A stretch of 64,000 bases of DNA from Istiophorus platypterus (GCA_016859345.1 CM029118.1:29976501-30040500), one strand, 5' to 3'; shown: positions 11,941 through 24,872, numbered from the stretch's first letter. Notes: generated by a model not told the origin, from the sequence alone. A program made the numbers and translations.

Positions 11941-13996
11941 ATATAATGTGTTTCCGAGGTGTTGTGGGCCAACTATAACTTTTGTTTTGCCTGAGTTTAA
12001 AAGAAGAAAATTTGCTTGTCACCCAGGTCTTTATATCCTTAAAGCATGCTTGAAGTTTAGCAAATTAATTGGTTTCATCAGGCTTCACTGACAATTACAA
12101 AAGGCTATCATCTGCATAAAAATGGAGGAGTGTTTCCTAATAGTATTGGCTAAAGGAAGATGAATAGAACTGGTCCAAGCACAGAACGTTGTGGAACTCC
12201 ACGACTAACTTTTGAGGATATGGGGGATTTATCATTAACATGCACAAATTGAATCTTATCTGATAGATAGGGCTTAAACCAGAGCCTTTCCTTTAATGCG
12301 AATTAAATGTTCAGCCTCTGTAATATGATGTTATGTTCAATAGTGTCAAATGCAGTGCTGAAAGATAATCAGACAAGTACAGACACAAGTCCTTTGTCTG
12401 ATGCAATTAAAATTTCAACTTGATTCAAGTCAATTTTTTTATATAGTGGCATATCATAATAGAGTTTATCTCAGGACACTCAGTTCATTTGTATCTTTCA
12501 CCAGTGATCTCTCTGCTCTATGCACTATAAATCCTGACTGAAAAGTTTAAATAAGCTAAAATTATTTAGAGAGTCACATAACTGTTTGGCGACAGCTTTC
12601 TCAAGGATCTTAGAGAGGAAGGGAAAAATAGATATGGGTCTATAGTTGGGTTAAACATTTGGATCAAGAGTGGGAGTTTAAAGAATATTTTAAGAGTGTT
12701 ATCACAGCTATTTTAAATGACAGCAGTACAAAACCTGTCAGTAAATACAGATTGATTATGTCCAATCAAGAGATGCTAACAAAGGGTAAAACTTTCTTAT
12801 GCAGCCTGGTTTGGGGTGGGATGGGGTCTAAGAGACAAGTTGATGATTTAGATGAGAACGTTCTTGGAATTAGTTGGCGAAGGACAATGGAAAAATAACT
12901 GTCTAAATATTTATAGGGTTTTATAGCTGTTTCTAAGGTTCCTTTGTTTGATGATAAATCGGTACCAGTTAAGGAGAAATAGGAGGGGATTTTTTACTCT
13001 AATAGTTAGAATTTTATCATTAAAGAAGTTCATGAAATCGTCACCACTGAGAGCTACAGGAATACATGGATCAACAGCACTATGACTTTGTCAGCCTGGC
13101 TTACCTGATGAAAAGAAACCCTGGGTTTTATTTGGGTTTTTATTTACCTTTATTAAAGATGAGTAATACGCTGCTCTGGCATCTTCCAATATGTTTAAGA
13201 TGATCATAACAGGCTAAATGGGATTTTTCCAGTTTAGTAGAGCGCCATATCCTTTCAAGTTTTCGTGTTGTTTGCTGTAATATATGGTTTTGAGAGTTAA
13301 AGAATGGGGCTAACCTCCTATATTTTATCATCTTTTTTTACAATATAACCATAGAGTCAAGTGTCATTCTCATTTACCTGCAGGTCTATCAACAAGATGA
13401 TCAGTGTGTTATATTTGGATATAGCAGTGACTCAACTGCTAACGGATTAATTTTCTTAAATTTAGCTACAGCCCTTTCAGATGGACATTTGGTAAAGATA
13501 TTTTCGCCCAATGGTGTGTAGTCCAGGAATAGGAACTTAAAAGTTACCAAACAATGGTCCGATAGAGGATGATTCTATTTCAAAGAAACTCAAATTTTGG
13601 TGCCATAAATCAGAGTCAAGGGTGTGGTTAAAACAATTTTATTTACACTGAACAAAGTCAACTGAGTCTAAAACTGAGATAAACGCAATTGTAAGGCTAT
13701 CATAATCAACGTCCACATGGATATTGAAATCACCTACTATTATAACTTTATCTGTACTTTGGACTAAAGTTGATTAAAAACTTAGACTTCAGATAAAAGT
13801 TGGAGTATGATCCAGGAGCACTGTACACTATAACAAATAGCATAGGCTTAAAGTTTTCCAGGTTGGATGTTTAAGACTAAGAATCAGGCTTTCAAATGAG
13901 TTTAGGTTTAGGGCTCATAATAATAATTTCTCTGCTAATCAGAACAGGTCTTCAGCAGAAAGTCTGCTAGTTGCCAACAATGCCCATGTCTTTTGC

Positions 13997-14356
13997 TCAA
14001 CACCACAACATGCAACGGCTGAATGATGAGATACGGCTATACATGTCATTGCCTGTCAGATTAGGCAGGGGTCCAGAGAAAACTATGGAGTCCAACATCA
14101 TCTTTGCATATGTACACACTGACTCATCATGAACTTTTGTAACCTCCGACTGGCGTAATTGGGTGTCGTGAATAACGATGTGAATAACAATCATACTGTA
14201 TTTATGTTTACCCTTAGACAGCAATGTTAAATCTGATTCTATGTCACCCACTTTGGGTATGTCGCTGAGTGGGGAATATCTGTTAGATACGTGAACTGGC
14301 TGGTGGTAAGCGATGAGCTTCTGCTTAGGTCTTTGCTTCATGTCACAGAAGGTCAC
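13997..14356 (-). pseudogene. SGNH-like/5' ORF segment of the L2-like LINE
   Basis: The open stretch of 119 residues has an 'IVIHDTQLRQSEVTKV' part and a 'SIVFSGPLPNLT' part. These resemble the SGNH-hydrolase-like segment found upstream of the endonuclease in some fish LINEs, where the equivalent block reads like 'HvGTNDtrlrqSE'. It lies in the correct position and strand for the LINE at 10570-14420. It is a fragment, not a cellular gene. Confidence 0.6.
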
Positions 14357-14419
14357 CCAGCCACTTGGGCTTCATGGCTGCTTGGGAGCTGCTTATATTT
14401 ATGACTGAACGTAAAGTAA

Positions 14420-16357
14420 GAGAGAGCTAAGAGACTAGGACAGGCTCTTATTTTTGGTTTGGCATCATAATGGTATCATTATGTGGCTGCACAGTCATTA
14501 TGGGACTTTATAGTGGAGTTGTTTTGACATTCTGTAGTTTCAAACATGTTAAAGGGTAAGGTCAGAGGGTCTCATTCTTCAGACCTTTTTTTTTGGTTAA
14601 TCAGAACCTTTCAGTAGCTAAAGTGAGAAATCTTGTTGGCAAATGTCCCGTTTCAAAGTGACTTAAAATATTGGAATTTTTGGTCTGGGGGAAAACTTCA
14701 AAGTTACAAGTAGCCTTTGAGGGCTCATCTTAATTTAGCATGTCTACAATCTGCCATAAAGTTAATCTAAATTAATAAATAGAACTCATACAGAAGATTG
14801 GTCTTTATACATATATCTATATCTACTAAAGTCTGTCCAAGTTCTACTGTTTCCATAAGCTCAGGGAAAGATGGGCTACATCTCATTAATTCAAAATAAT
14901 ATCTCAATTCTAGATTATTTCAAGATTGTATCTACCAATTTTTTTGTTATATCTGACTAATAACAAACAACCCTCTGATACTAACCCTCTGCTCTGGAGC
15001 TGTGGTTTTTATTGGTTATGCAAGTAAAAAGCTTGGTTATGTAAATATTTTCATTAAGCAGGTGACACTATTCACATCCCTTCAACACAAGCTGATACTG
15101 TATTGTACATGACAAATGTATTCATTTACATTAGAAGGTTAATGTACAGTCTGAAAAATTAGATCTTAGTAACTATTGTGACCAATGGAAGTCTTTCAGT
15201 AAAAATACTTACTAGAGTAGGTACTTTCTACTACTGGCTTGAGGTTCTGTTACAAAACCAATTAATGTAATTAATTTTAGAGATAAAATGTTACTAATAA
15301 TAATAAATACAAATAAATAAAAAATCAACCACTAGGGGGTAGTGGAAACAGGCTGCAAACACAAATCTGATACTATTATCACCTTTTAAGTTGATTTGGT
15401 GAAGGTTTTTGAAAACAGTTGTCTATTTACACATCAAGCAGACATGGAGCAATATTCATTTGGAGTGTTGTTTGGGTACACCAGATGAGTGTAAGTCCAA
15501 TATTTACTCTCCTTCTAGCTTTGGTTTTAACATTAGCGGCTTAATGCTTTACTGCTGTATGTTCATTAGCTAGTTTCATACTTTATTCATCTGCTGTTTG
15601 GTGCTGAGCAGGTAGTGGACGGTGGGTTTATCAGAGCTTCTTTATTGAAAACAGCTACTGCTGCTGGAGGCCAGGTTGATGAGAGAGCAAAACCAAAGTA
15701 ATCAGCATAAGGATACCAAAAATCTCTGTAGCACTAAAGGGAGCAGAGTAGCATATGACACTGTGACTACTGGCACACTATGAGCGAAAAATTTCACTTG
15801 CAAGTTTTCATGTAGTCCATTGCTGATTTCATTGGTTATTGATTAATTACAGCTTCTTTGAGATAAATCTATAAATGCTTTAAACTCATCAACTTACTAA
15901 AGTTTTAATGTATAGGTGTAGCTCGGGGAAGTCATATGCACCTACTAACATAGACAAAATTCAAATACTTTGTTTGAGCCTGCCAATTATATTAACAATT
16001 CACAGGACTCAAATATGTACAGAGGTCTCATATATTCTTCAACACTCAAGGGTCAAGAAGACATTGTCCGCATCACACAACCAGTCTACCTGTTACAGCA
16101 GAGAAATCAGCCACTGTCTATCTCATCACTCTGTTAAGTATAACCTGCAACCCTACTGACAATCAGTTTGTGAAGAACTGATCTACATGTACATCCTAGT
16201 TAGCTGACATTTACTAGCAGGGACTTGTACTTCTTTCATAAACCTATCAGAAAAAATCTTCATCCATGAACAGGTCAAAAACACAATCTATCTCTAGGAT
16301 AAAGACTTTTCTTTGGCCTTAATCCAAAAAAAGAAACCAATATCAGGGGTGCTGGAG

Positions 16358-16413
<56 letters not shown>

Positions 16414-16900
16414 AAACCCCAAAAAACGACAAGACTCTTGCCTTGTCTAGTCAGTCCTAGAGAATGTCAGCTACTCTTCTTCCCAGCTATCATGAATCAG
16501 AAAGATTTGTCTTATCCTATGCTGATTATCTAACTTTTTCAGATACACTGAAACATGGTTGTTGGTGTGTGTGATTGTTGTTAACAGAAACAGCCAGTGA
16601 ACCTGTGATATTGGGAACATAAGCTGCCAAGTGCCAGGCTACCATTATGTAAAGCTGCTTTTATTGCAGCTAACTTGGCTTTTATCTTATTATGGTAATA
16701 CGCGAGGCTGGGGCTATCGCAGAAAAAGCTGATTCACTCTCACATTGTTGTAAACTGAATGATGGGGAAAAGTTGTCAGATTTGAGAGGGGATTATCTGT
16801 GGAAGTGGGAGAACACAGGGTTTCCAATCACACAGGTGCTGACATGAACATAAACAGCATTGTACCCCCTTAAAAGACCATACCAGAGTGTTTTCATGTT
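14420..16900. other. Intergenic stretch with one microsatellite, no gene seen
   Basis: AT-rich sequence with no recognisable exon or transposon apart from the (AC)n tract at 16363-16409. Short TAA/AAT-rich patches occur near 15290-15325. Confidence 0.5.
16363..16409 (+). repeat. (AC)n microsatellite
   Basis: An uninterrupted run of AC repeats of about 46 bp, followed by an A-rich and C-rich tract. Confidence 0.97.
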
Positions 16901-16911
16901 TTAGTCGACTG

Positions 16912-18130
16912 TACAGTGCCATGAAACAGTTTGGGCAGCCCTGGTCAAAATTTCTATTGCTGTGCATAGTGAGTAGAAGATGAACTAATCTCCAAAAGGC
17001 ATAAGTTAAAAGCGAAACGTTCTTTTCAACATTTTAAGCAAGATTAATCCATTATTTTTGTTTTGCACAATTTTAGAATGAAAAAAGGAAAGGAACACGA
17101 TATAAACTTTGGGCACCCCAAGAGATTTGAGCTCTCAGATATCTTTGCCAAGATATAAGGCATTAAATAGCCTCTTGAGACGATGGTTTGTTCACAGTCA
17201 TCATTGGGAAAGACCTAGTGATGTAAATTTAAAATTTTTTTTTAATTCTCTGACTGCCCAAACCATATCCCAACAACAATCAGCAGCCACAAAATCCTAT
17301 AACTACTTGCAGGACACTCTGAAAAGAAAATAATTGATGCCCACAAAGCAGGATATGATTGTAAAAGGATAGCAAAGCATTTTCAGGATGCTGTTAACTC
17401 AGTTCATTATGTAACAAAGAAATTGTAGTAAACAGGGACGGGGGAGGTCAAGTTGAGATCTGGAAGACCGAGAAAACTTTCCAAGAGGACTGCTCTGTAG
17501 GATTGTTAGAAAGACAGATCCAAACCCCCTGTTTGACAGCAAAATACCTTCAGGAAGATTAAGCAGAATCTATGTGGTGGTGCACTGTTCTACTATATAG
17601 CGACACCTGCATAAATACGACCTTCAAGGAAGAGTCATCAGAAAAAACCTTTCCTGTGTCCTCACCACAAAATTAAACATCGGAAGTTTGCAAAAGATAA
17701 TCTAATGCTTTCTTGAAAAAGGTGCAGAATTTCATGAAAAAAACACCTCCAAATGTTGATCTAGGGTGGATCAATCCTGCTTTGGGCTTTTGTTGCAACT
17801 GGTGACACAAGGAACATATCATTGATAGAGGGAAGAATGGATTCAATTAAATACCAGCAAATACTGGGAACAAAGGTCACACCATCAGTAAAAAAGCCAA
17901 AGATTAAAAGAGGATGGCTTCCACAATAGGATAATGATTCTAAAAACACCTCAAAATCGACAATGGATGACCTCAAGAGGTGGCAGCAGAAGGACTAGTG
18001 CATGCAAGTAAGTCCAAAGAAGACTTGATGACTTTTGCAAGGAAGAATACAGGGAAATCAGGTCATCTTTTACTCACATAACTAGTCCCATTTTTGACCA
18101 GGAGTACCCAGACTTTTTCATAACAATGTA
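16912..18130 (+). mobile_element. Decayed Tc1-like transposon, ~1.2 kb
   Basis: The left end TACAGTGCCATGAAACAGTT and the reverse-complement end around 18095-18130 are imperfect inverted repeats, both with a GGTCAAAA-type block. On the + strand, broken transposase pieces can be read: 'GYDCKRIAKHF' (17355-17385), 'RSGRPRK' (about 17457-17477) and 'LLWAFVATGDTRNISLIEG' (17778-17831). Many stops lie between them. The same family recurs at 38967-39860. Confidence 0.8.
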
Positions 18131-19600
18131 TATAACACCTTAATAGTAAGCATTTTAAAACATCTTCTAAAGCATTTTCTGGAGTATTTTCTACTGCATC
18201 AGTGTTTTTTAGAGATGAGTGGGCTACAAAGTTCTGGGACACTCACTTCTTTGTAACTCCACACACCCAGATATTTTCCATTGTCAGATTTGAAGTCCTT
18301 AGCCCCAGCTAATAATGAGTCAAGTGACATCACTTGAGGAGGCCTCACATAGCTCCCTCTGGAGTCACAGAACATTATTGTTCAAATGTGCAGTACTACC
18401 CCTTAGGACCAGTAAACAGACGTTGATATAGAATTGTGCAGTTCCCCTGTAATGTGACACTGCTTTGGAATAGCATTCCTCTACAGCGATGCTATTAAGA
18501 GTCAAAGTACTTTAGAACCCTTCAAAATACCATGCACTTGCTGTAGTACACTCCTTCTATTTCATCATAGCAATGTGATGGCTGAACAAGAATTTGCTCC
18601 AGCTTCTGAGCCAATCCCTCTAACCTTTAACATTACCATTCATTCTTCAAACATACATACATACTTTATTTCTCCTTCTCTCTCTCTGTCTCTCTCTCTC
18701 TCTAACACACACACACATATATTTATATAAATGCATATATTTAAATATAGATGCACATTTTCTCTGAAAGTGAAGATGCAGACTTATGTTTATTTGTTGA
18801 AATAAAAGTCAAATTGAAGACAAATTTACTCTGGTGGCATTTGTGGCTTCATTGTCTCAGTCATGTTTACATCAGTGCAACTCTAGCATTTAAAAGCCGG
18901 CTTTAATGCACATGTACATAAAGGAGGACTAAATAGTTAAAAAAAAAAAAACACTGCTATTGTAATGAAGTTTTTCAGCCGGGATATGGTCACTCAGGAC
19001 TGCTTAGACCTCACCTTCAGAATCAAGAAGGGTTTGATAGAGGAATGCAAATACATTCTCCTAATGTTTAGTATATTCAGCTCACTTTGATTCCAAAAGC
19101 TTGTTTGAATTGCAGATTAAATCTCCAGGGTCACAAATACCACAGCTATGTCTATGAATGAGGAAACCAGAATTCAAACACTGCCATGTGAAATATTGTG
19201 TTTGATTTTTAGATCAAGTATGTGGCTCAAAAATGCTCATCTGGCAGATATTTGATATGGTTAGTGTTTCTCTTGATTTCAGCCTTCATTTCATCAGATA
19301 GTCCCATTGAGAGCATGATCTGTGGGTCAAGACAGTGTTGAGAACATGTTCGAGTTAAATACTTTTGCCTGATATTTCCAAACTAGGATATAATGTGCCA
19401 GGACTTTATTCACAATTTATCAGATTTATTTATCAGTTTTTTTCCAGTACATTTTTATCTGACCCCCCTGCAGTCATTGGATTGCATTCATTCCAGTCTT
19501 ACAGTATGTGCCAAAATTGAAAATGATATGCAAAACATGACTTTATTTTGTGCTCACTCGGTGTAGGTAGAAGCAAAGGTAGGGGGCTAACTGCTGGGCA
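18130..19600. other. Intergenic stretch, no gene seen
   Basis: It contains a CT-rich microsatellite with a short CA run (18675-18718) and an A run near 18940-18951. The rest is AT-rich sequence with no recognised exon. Confidence 0.5.
18675..18718 (+). repeat. (CT)n/(CA)n compound microsatellite
   Basis: A pyrimidine-rich run of CT repeats with single interruptions passes directly into a short CA run. Confidence 0.85.
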
Positions 19601-20115
19601 TTGCTACCAATGACACGTTCGACAGCGCCATCAGGGCAGTTTCACTCCCTTAATCCCAGAACATCTCACTGTGACAGAGCAAGGTAGGGTTGTCTTTCTA
19701 CCGCGCCCTGCAGCTGACCTTAAGATCCTCTCTTTCCCAACACCTTGTCCTCTCTTCTTGGCAAAAACAAGAAGCTGTCCTGATCTGTCTCCTCAGCCAG
19801 GACCCTAATAGCCTTCCTCTGTTTGAGACCGGCCACCCCCACACTACTCAAGAAGTGCTTGGTAGATGTTCCAACAAACGCTCTGCAGCTGACTTCCACG
19901 GGGTAGGTGATAGCTGACCAACCTGCTTCTCTGCATTCAGCTGTCAGCTCTTTGTCCTTTTTCCTCTCAAAGGCCACCTTCATCCCTCCTCCCACTGGAT
20001 AGTGAGCTCTGCAGTGATCACTGTTCCAGCTTAGATGGACCATAGGATGATGTCTGGTCGCAGAGATGCAGTGACAATCTCTGTCGGGAGCTTAAGCTGC
20101 TGATTTTTTCTCAGT
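19600..20115 (-). mobile_element. LINE fragment, C-terminal endonuclease-like region
   Basis: On the minus strand, 20043-19720 is open for 107 residues. It holds 'VAFERKKDKELTAECREAGW', then 'YPVEVSCRAFVGTSTKHFL' and an Arg-Gln-rich 'LKQRKAIRVLAEE' block. This order (FERK...PVEVGCRGF...) is what I recall for the C-terminal restriction-enzyme-like part of fish non-LTR retrotransposons of the R2/NeSL/HERO kind. The exact clade is uncertain. No RT domain is attached, so this is a fragment. It is more GC-rich than its surroundings, suggesting a fairly recent insertion. Confidence 0.55.
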
Positions 20116-21600
20116 CAGCCAACCAATGGTACAACTTCAGCAATCACACACTCATTAACTCAATCATTCACTCACAGACATTAATTTCAATCGAGGTGTA
20201 GAAAAATATCAAATTTCAGGTTTCCTGGCAAAGGTCTGATCAGTTAAAGTTTTTCCATTATTGATGAATTTGCAAAAAATTCTAAAATTCTGCTTTTGGT
20301 TTTGTTATATTGGGGGTATTGAGTGTAGATTGATGAGCGAAAATTAATTTGAACAATTTTAGCTGCAATATAACAAAATGTGAAAAAAGTGAAAAAAAAA
20401 AGTGAAGGGATCTAATCTTGCACTGTGTAATACAACAGGTCTGCATTGAATCCTACCTTCATGACAGAAATACCTCTGTGCATAATGTAATGTATTTCAA
20501 CAAAATTATCATACACTTGAATCAGCACCTCTCTAATACAATTCCAATAAAAAAATAAACATTATAACATTAATGAAGGAGAATTCTGGATATGAAGCCT
20601 CTTGTGTGACAGACTTGTTCTCTGTACACCCAGCAACCACCCCCTGATAACCCTTATGTCAGTAACAAATGAAACACTTCATTGATTCTTTAAAAAAAAA
20701 GAGAAAGTTGTGCCTGACATACTCCAGCCAATATTTGCAATTGCAAAAAAAGTATTGATATTTACAAAATCAAATTTCTAGAAGACAGGGTTGAACATCC
20801 TCACCTGGATCTAATTGCCAAAAACATGCAGTCAGTAGAGCACAGACCCCCACCAAGGCCAGTGTCAAAGAACATACACTGGACTTCAGAGAAAGAAAAA
20901 AGGAAAGTCATAGTAATGTATCCAGAAAATGTAATGCCCCCAAATGTAAAGGGTCTTCCTTGGCACATGCTCTGACCCACCATCTGATTCTTTGATATAA
21001 AATGCTAAAAATTCAAAAACATCTAGAAAATGTCATTAATCTATTCAATACCTCACATCTTTGCCACTGTAATGCCCTGTTTGCTGACATAGGTAAATTA
21101 TCACTTTCCTGTCTGCATGTTCTTCAAATTTCTGCTGCTGAGATTTTAAGTAAAACATAGAAACAACATAATATTTCACTGATCCTTATATTCCAACACT
21201 GACTTATGATTACCTTTTAGAATTGCCTGCCTACGTCTTCCCATCCAACAGCTATCTCTAAATGCTTTCTTTCTTTTAGGCAATGAGGCGACCTTCCTCT
21301 CTCTTTGTAGGATTGCCATGGGTGGAACTGGGAAGGGTTTTTTATGCAAAAAAAAATGAGCTGAATCGTGGCTGACTTATGTGGACTCCCTCTCTTTTTT
21401 GCAAGCCTGAGCCTGTCTTTACAGTAACAATTAGAGGACACAGACAGATCCATACAATATTTGCAGGTGCCGAGTTCTGTGTATCTGCTCAAATAAATAA
21501 AAAATAAAAAAGATATACCTGCAACAGTCGCATTTACAATTATTTCAATTGAATATTAGTCCTCCTCATCTATAAACACAGTATATAGTCAAATTAGGTT
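20115..21600. other. Intergenic stretch, no gene seen
   Basis: AT-rich with several A-runs (20390, 20690, 21345). Short open frames on both strands show no recognisable domain. Confidence 0.5.
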
Positions 21601-21659
21601 GACACATCTGTGAACTACATATTTGAATTTGAGGACAATATGCAAAGTTATTTAATCAT

Positions 21660-21835
21660 CAGAGTGATGGTAAATGCGCAGCACTTTTCTAGTCTAATCG
21701 ACCACTCAAAGTGCCTTACACTAACCTCACATTCACCCATTCACACATACATTCATGCGGCACCTTTTTACATACACGCACACATTCACACACTGATAAT
21801 ACATCAGGGGCAATTTGGGGCTCAATAATAGGACT
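21660..21835 (+). repeat. Teleost interspersed repeat, copy 1
   Basis: It contains the run GCACTTTTCTAGTCTAATCG, then 'ACCACTCAAAG', a CATTCACCCATTCACAC block and a 'GGGGCAATTTGGGGCTCAA' end. A diverged copy of the first part is at 30875-30985. The open frames across it are repeat-derived. Confidence 0.7.
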
Positions 21836-21839
21836 GAAG

Positions 21840-23980
21840 GAGCCTACCCTCTGGGGTTGGGTCATCACACAACTATGTGAACATCCCACCCAAATTAAAT
21901 TAAAAGTACGGCATTCAATGCATGCACATTTACTCAAGAAATGGTTTAAATACATTCTTAGATTGATAGGCTACATTCATACTGTAGATGCAAATGCTTT
22001 TGAGCTGATAAAGACATACTTTTTCGGTAAAGGGGGGAAAGGAAAAATATTGCAAGAAGAGACATCTAGAGTGTCCTAGGTAAACAATAAAGCAACCTTA
22101 AAACATCAAATCCCAAATTAAAAAAATAACAATAATGCTATGGCTCCTAAATGTTACCAAAAGGCAAGACGTTCCCAAATCCCAGTCCCAATTGCCTGAC
22201 TAGAAACCCCCTGGAGTAGCCCCCATCATCCAGCACAATGGGATCACAGCATCTACAGCTACTGGGCACTCTGTTTTACTTACTGCAGAAACTGGTACAG
22301 CACTCTCATCAGGATTCCTGATCAGGAAAAGATCAATGAAAGGCTACTCTGGTTGTCATCTGATGGCTGAAAGGTTGTAATGTATGTAAAAGGAAGATTT
22401 TCATAAGACAGCATTGTGCACTTTTTTTTGGTGTTTTTGTTTAGGTCAAGACTTATTCATGGTGATTCCACCTTTGCAGTCAGAGCTTGTAGACTAAGAA
22501 TGAGCTGAAGAATAAGAATGAGAACAAGAATAAGAATAAACAACATCATACTGCTGTTGTGAAAAAAAGCACTGAATAGGACCTATTACACTGATAATAT
22601 ACTAAAGTGACTATATAATTTATTAAATAGAAAGAGCGAATTTAATTTCACTCTTTACATATCAGCACCAGTTCTAAAAGATTAGGGTTGACCTTTGCCT
22701 GATTTTCATCATCATGATAGGGAAGAAGGAGTGACTCCGCTCTGATTCTTTATAAATCATATTATATACAGCTACAGTTTAAGGAATACAGTGGGAGCAA
22801 GAAAGAGAACAGTTCTACATTTAAAGTGAAAGGATAGATGTTTCATGTTGGCAGATGCATGATCCCATATTGTTTCATTTTCCTCAAAAATAAATTGTGA
22901 CTCACAGGCCTAGTATAATGTCAAAATGTGCAGAGGCTTTATTTCAGCCTCCGGTTGAGAATACATTCGTAATAATGAGAAATCTACGTTTAGGTGTCAG
23001 ACTCATAGATATTCTACCTATGCTTGGAAAAATATAACTTTACCCTATATGTTCCAAATGCCAGACATATGGTATTGAGCAAATGGCAGTTTTTTCTCTC
23101 TGTGTGGGAAGTTTAGATTTAAACACATTAGACTGTCTGGTAGGCTTTCCTCCTCCGGGCTACAGCAAATACAGCCATGTCCTGTCTCCATATGGTTATC
23201 AGTGACAGTCCTGAAGTGTGTATGTAGGGTGGATTTTCTTTTCCATCTCAGATGGGTTTGAAGTGCCACAGCTATCTGAGGACACTCAGATAGTAATGAC
23301 ATCCTGCGTTCTGCATTGTGAGCTCACTGCTTGCTGAATGTACAATTAGAATATCGTGTTCTGAAGCAACCCAGGCTTCTAAAATTTACATTCATGTACA
23401 ACTAATTTGCATTAAAAAATATGTATATTTTTAGGAAACATATCTTAATGTGGCCAGGGTGATATTCTTATCCCTATTAACGGTTTTGTGTTTGCAAAAT
23501 TAAAAACACTTGGTTAAAGGAGAAATTTGAACTGTGAGCTGTTACAGTCACAGATGTCATTTGTTATTGTTTGTCAGTCTCAGGAGGGTGGGTATTATCT
23601 AATATGGGAAAGCCAGAGGGCAGAAGGCAAACACCAAACAGAGCCATAGCTGAGGAGGAGGATGAGAGGAGAGCAGCATGATGAAGAGACTGCAACTGTT
23701 TTTGATATATATGATAGACAATGAATGTTAGAAATATATTAGATTTATTGAATTGCAATAATGGACACAAAAAAACCCAAATGACCATTTAGAGCTGATT
23801 TTATTTCATTAGCAATATGGAAGGATATACACAGTAATAATAAATAATTAATATATATATAAATCGTATCCATATTTTTACTATATCTACGTATAGCTTA
23901 TATTATTAATATGAATTATTATATTATATAATATTTAATAAACAATGAATAGAATCGGGTGGCATCCAGAAACTATAGAA
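21840..23980. other. Sequence upstream of abhd17c, no gene seen
   Basis: It contains an AAGAATAAGAATGAG-type low-complexity patch (22495-22545). A very AT-rich block at 23830-23945 ends just before the CpG-rich promoter. No exon was recognised. Confidence 0.5.
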
Positions 23981-23984
23981 ACAA

Positions 23985-24387
23985 ACATAGGAAAACAGGA
24001 TATCCGCTTTCACCGGAAAACCGGCTGCCTTCATTCTGGAGAAATGGCTGTTGTCTCTCGTAGAAAACATCAGCAATAGCAATTAATATGTTATAGGGGC
24101 GGAATTATTTTATCGAGAGCAGTCGCTGCATTGTATCGTGCTGTAAAATAACATGAACTTGAATGTTTCGCTTTAGTTCATCTCTAATCTGCACGGAGGC
24201 CGAATTTTGGTGTTAGCTACCTGCGAGCCGGCTAGCGTGTTAGCTGCGGAGCCGAGAGACCGAGCCACCTGTCATCCGGCGCAGCCTGCTACAGTCTGTT
24301 AATGGCTAATAAATAAGACCTCAAGCCAGAGGAGAGCTGTGTTTTTGGTTCAACAGAAGTGAACTAACCGACCGTCCCCACGCCTAA
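23985..24387 (+). promoter_or_regulatory. abhd17c: CpG-rich promoter and 5' UTR of abhd17c
   Basis: CpG density and GC content jump abruptly at about 24000 after a very AT-rich stretch and stay high through exon 1, as in a vertebrate CpG-island promoter. A GC box (GGGGCGG) lies at 24096-24102 and an ETS-like ACCGGAA motif at about 24012. No TATA box is obvious in the GC-rich part. The transcription start cannot be fixed by eye. An in-frame TAA at 24385-24387, directly before the ATG, excludes any upstream extension of the reading frame. Confidence 0.7.
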
Positions 24388-24872
24388 ATGCCAGAACAAG
24401 GCCCCAGGATGAATGGGTTTTCTCTCGGTGAACTGTGCTGGCTATTTTGTTGTCCGCCGTGTCCCAGTCGCATCGCGGCCAAGCTAGCCTTCCTCCCGCC
24501 GGAGCCCACGTACTCGGTGCACACCGATGCTAACGGGGTAACTAGCCTCCACCTGACCGAGCGGGCGGACTGGCAGTACTCCCAGCGGGAGCTCGACGCA
24601 GTGGAGGTGTTTAGCACCAGAAGCAGCCGGGGGAACCGGGTCGGATGCATGTTTGTTCGTTGCGCCCCGAACAGTCGCTACACGCTGCTCTTTTCCCACG
24701 GCAACGCCGTGGACCTGGGGCAGATGTGCAGTTTTTACATCGGCCTCGGCTCCAGGATCAACTGCAACGTCTTCTCCTATGACTACTCTGGCTACGGAGT
24801 CAGCACCGGCAAGCCATCTGAGAAGAACCTGTATGCGGACATTGAAGCAGCCTGGCAGGTCTTGAGGAACAA
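24388..24872 (+). CDS. abhd17c: abhd17c exon 1 (depalmitoylase, N-terminal half)
   Basis: Exon 1 encodes residues 1-161 and two bases of codon 162 of an ABHD17 serine hydrolase. This family removes S-palmitate from peripheral membrane proteins such as N-Ras and PSD-95. The N-terminus MPEQGPRMNGFSLGELCWLF is near-identical to mammalian ABHD17C. Cysteines at 17, 21, 22 and 25 form the cluster that is palmitoylated to anchor the protein. The oxyanion-hole motif HGN is at 104-106 and YDYSGYG at 131-137. The start is fixed by a TAA immediately upstream. A second in-frame ATG (codon 8, 24409) has the better -3 base and matches the start of ABHD17A/B. The donor is AA|GTGAGT, phase 2. Human ABHD17C (329 aa) has an alanine-rich insertion after the PPEPTY block that is short here, accounting for the 35-residue difference. 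Confidence 0.97.

Larger units (their letters stand above)
10570..14420 (-). mobile_element. L2-like LINE (decayed), nearly full ORF length
   Basis: Reading the minus strand from about 14.4 to 10.6 kb gives a coherent order of LINE domains. First is an SGNH-like segment (14356-13997), then endonuclease remnants with a GDFNIHVD-type block (~13735-13670). The RT blocks follow: an AAFDT-type block near 12360, GVPQGS-type near 12200, and a YADD-type motif near 12110. A C-terminal segment at 11126-10830 ends the ORF. Many stops and frameshifts are present. It is interrupted by a MITE and a local inverted duplication at 11.38-11.94 kb. The 3' end near 10580 is rich in TAATA repeats, as expected for a LINE tail. 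Confidence 0.8.

Noticed and set aside
21711..22079. A 122-residue open frame on the + strand
   Set aside because: Its start lies inside an interspersed repeat (CATTCACCC-type block) and the rest shows no domain; two frames of the same repeat are open by composition.
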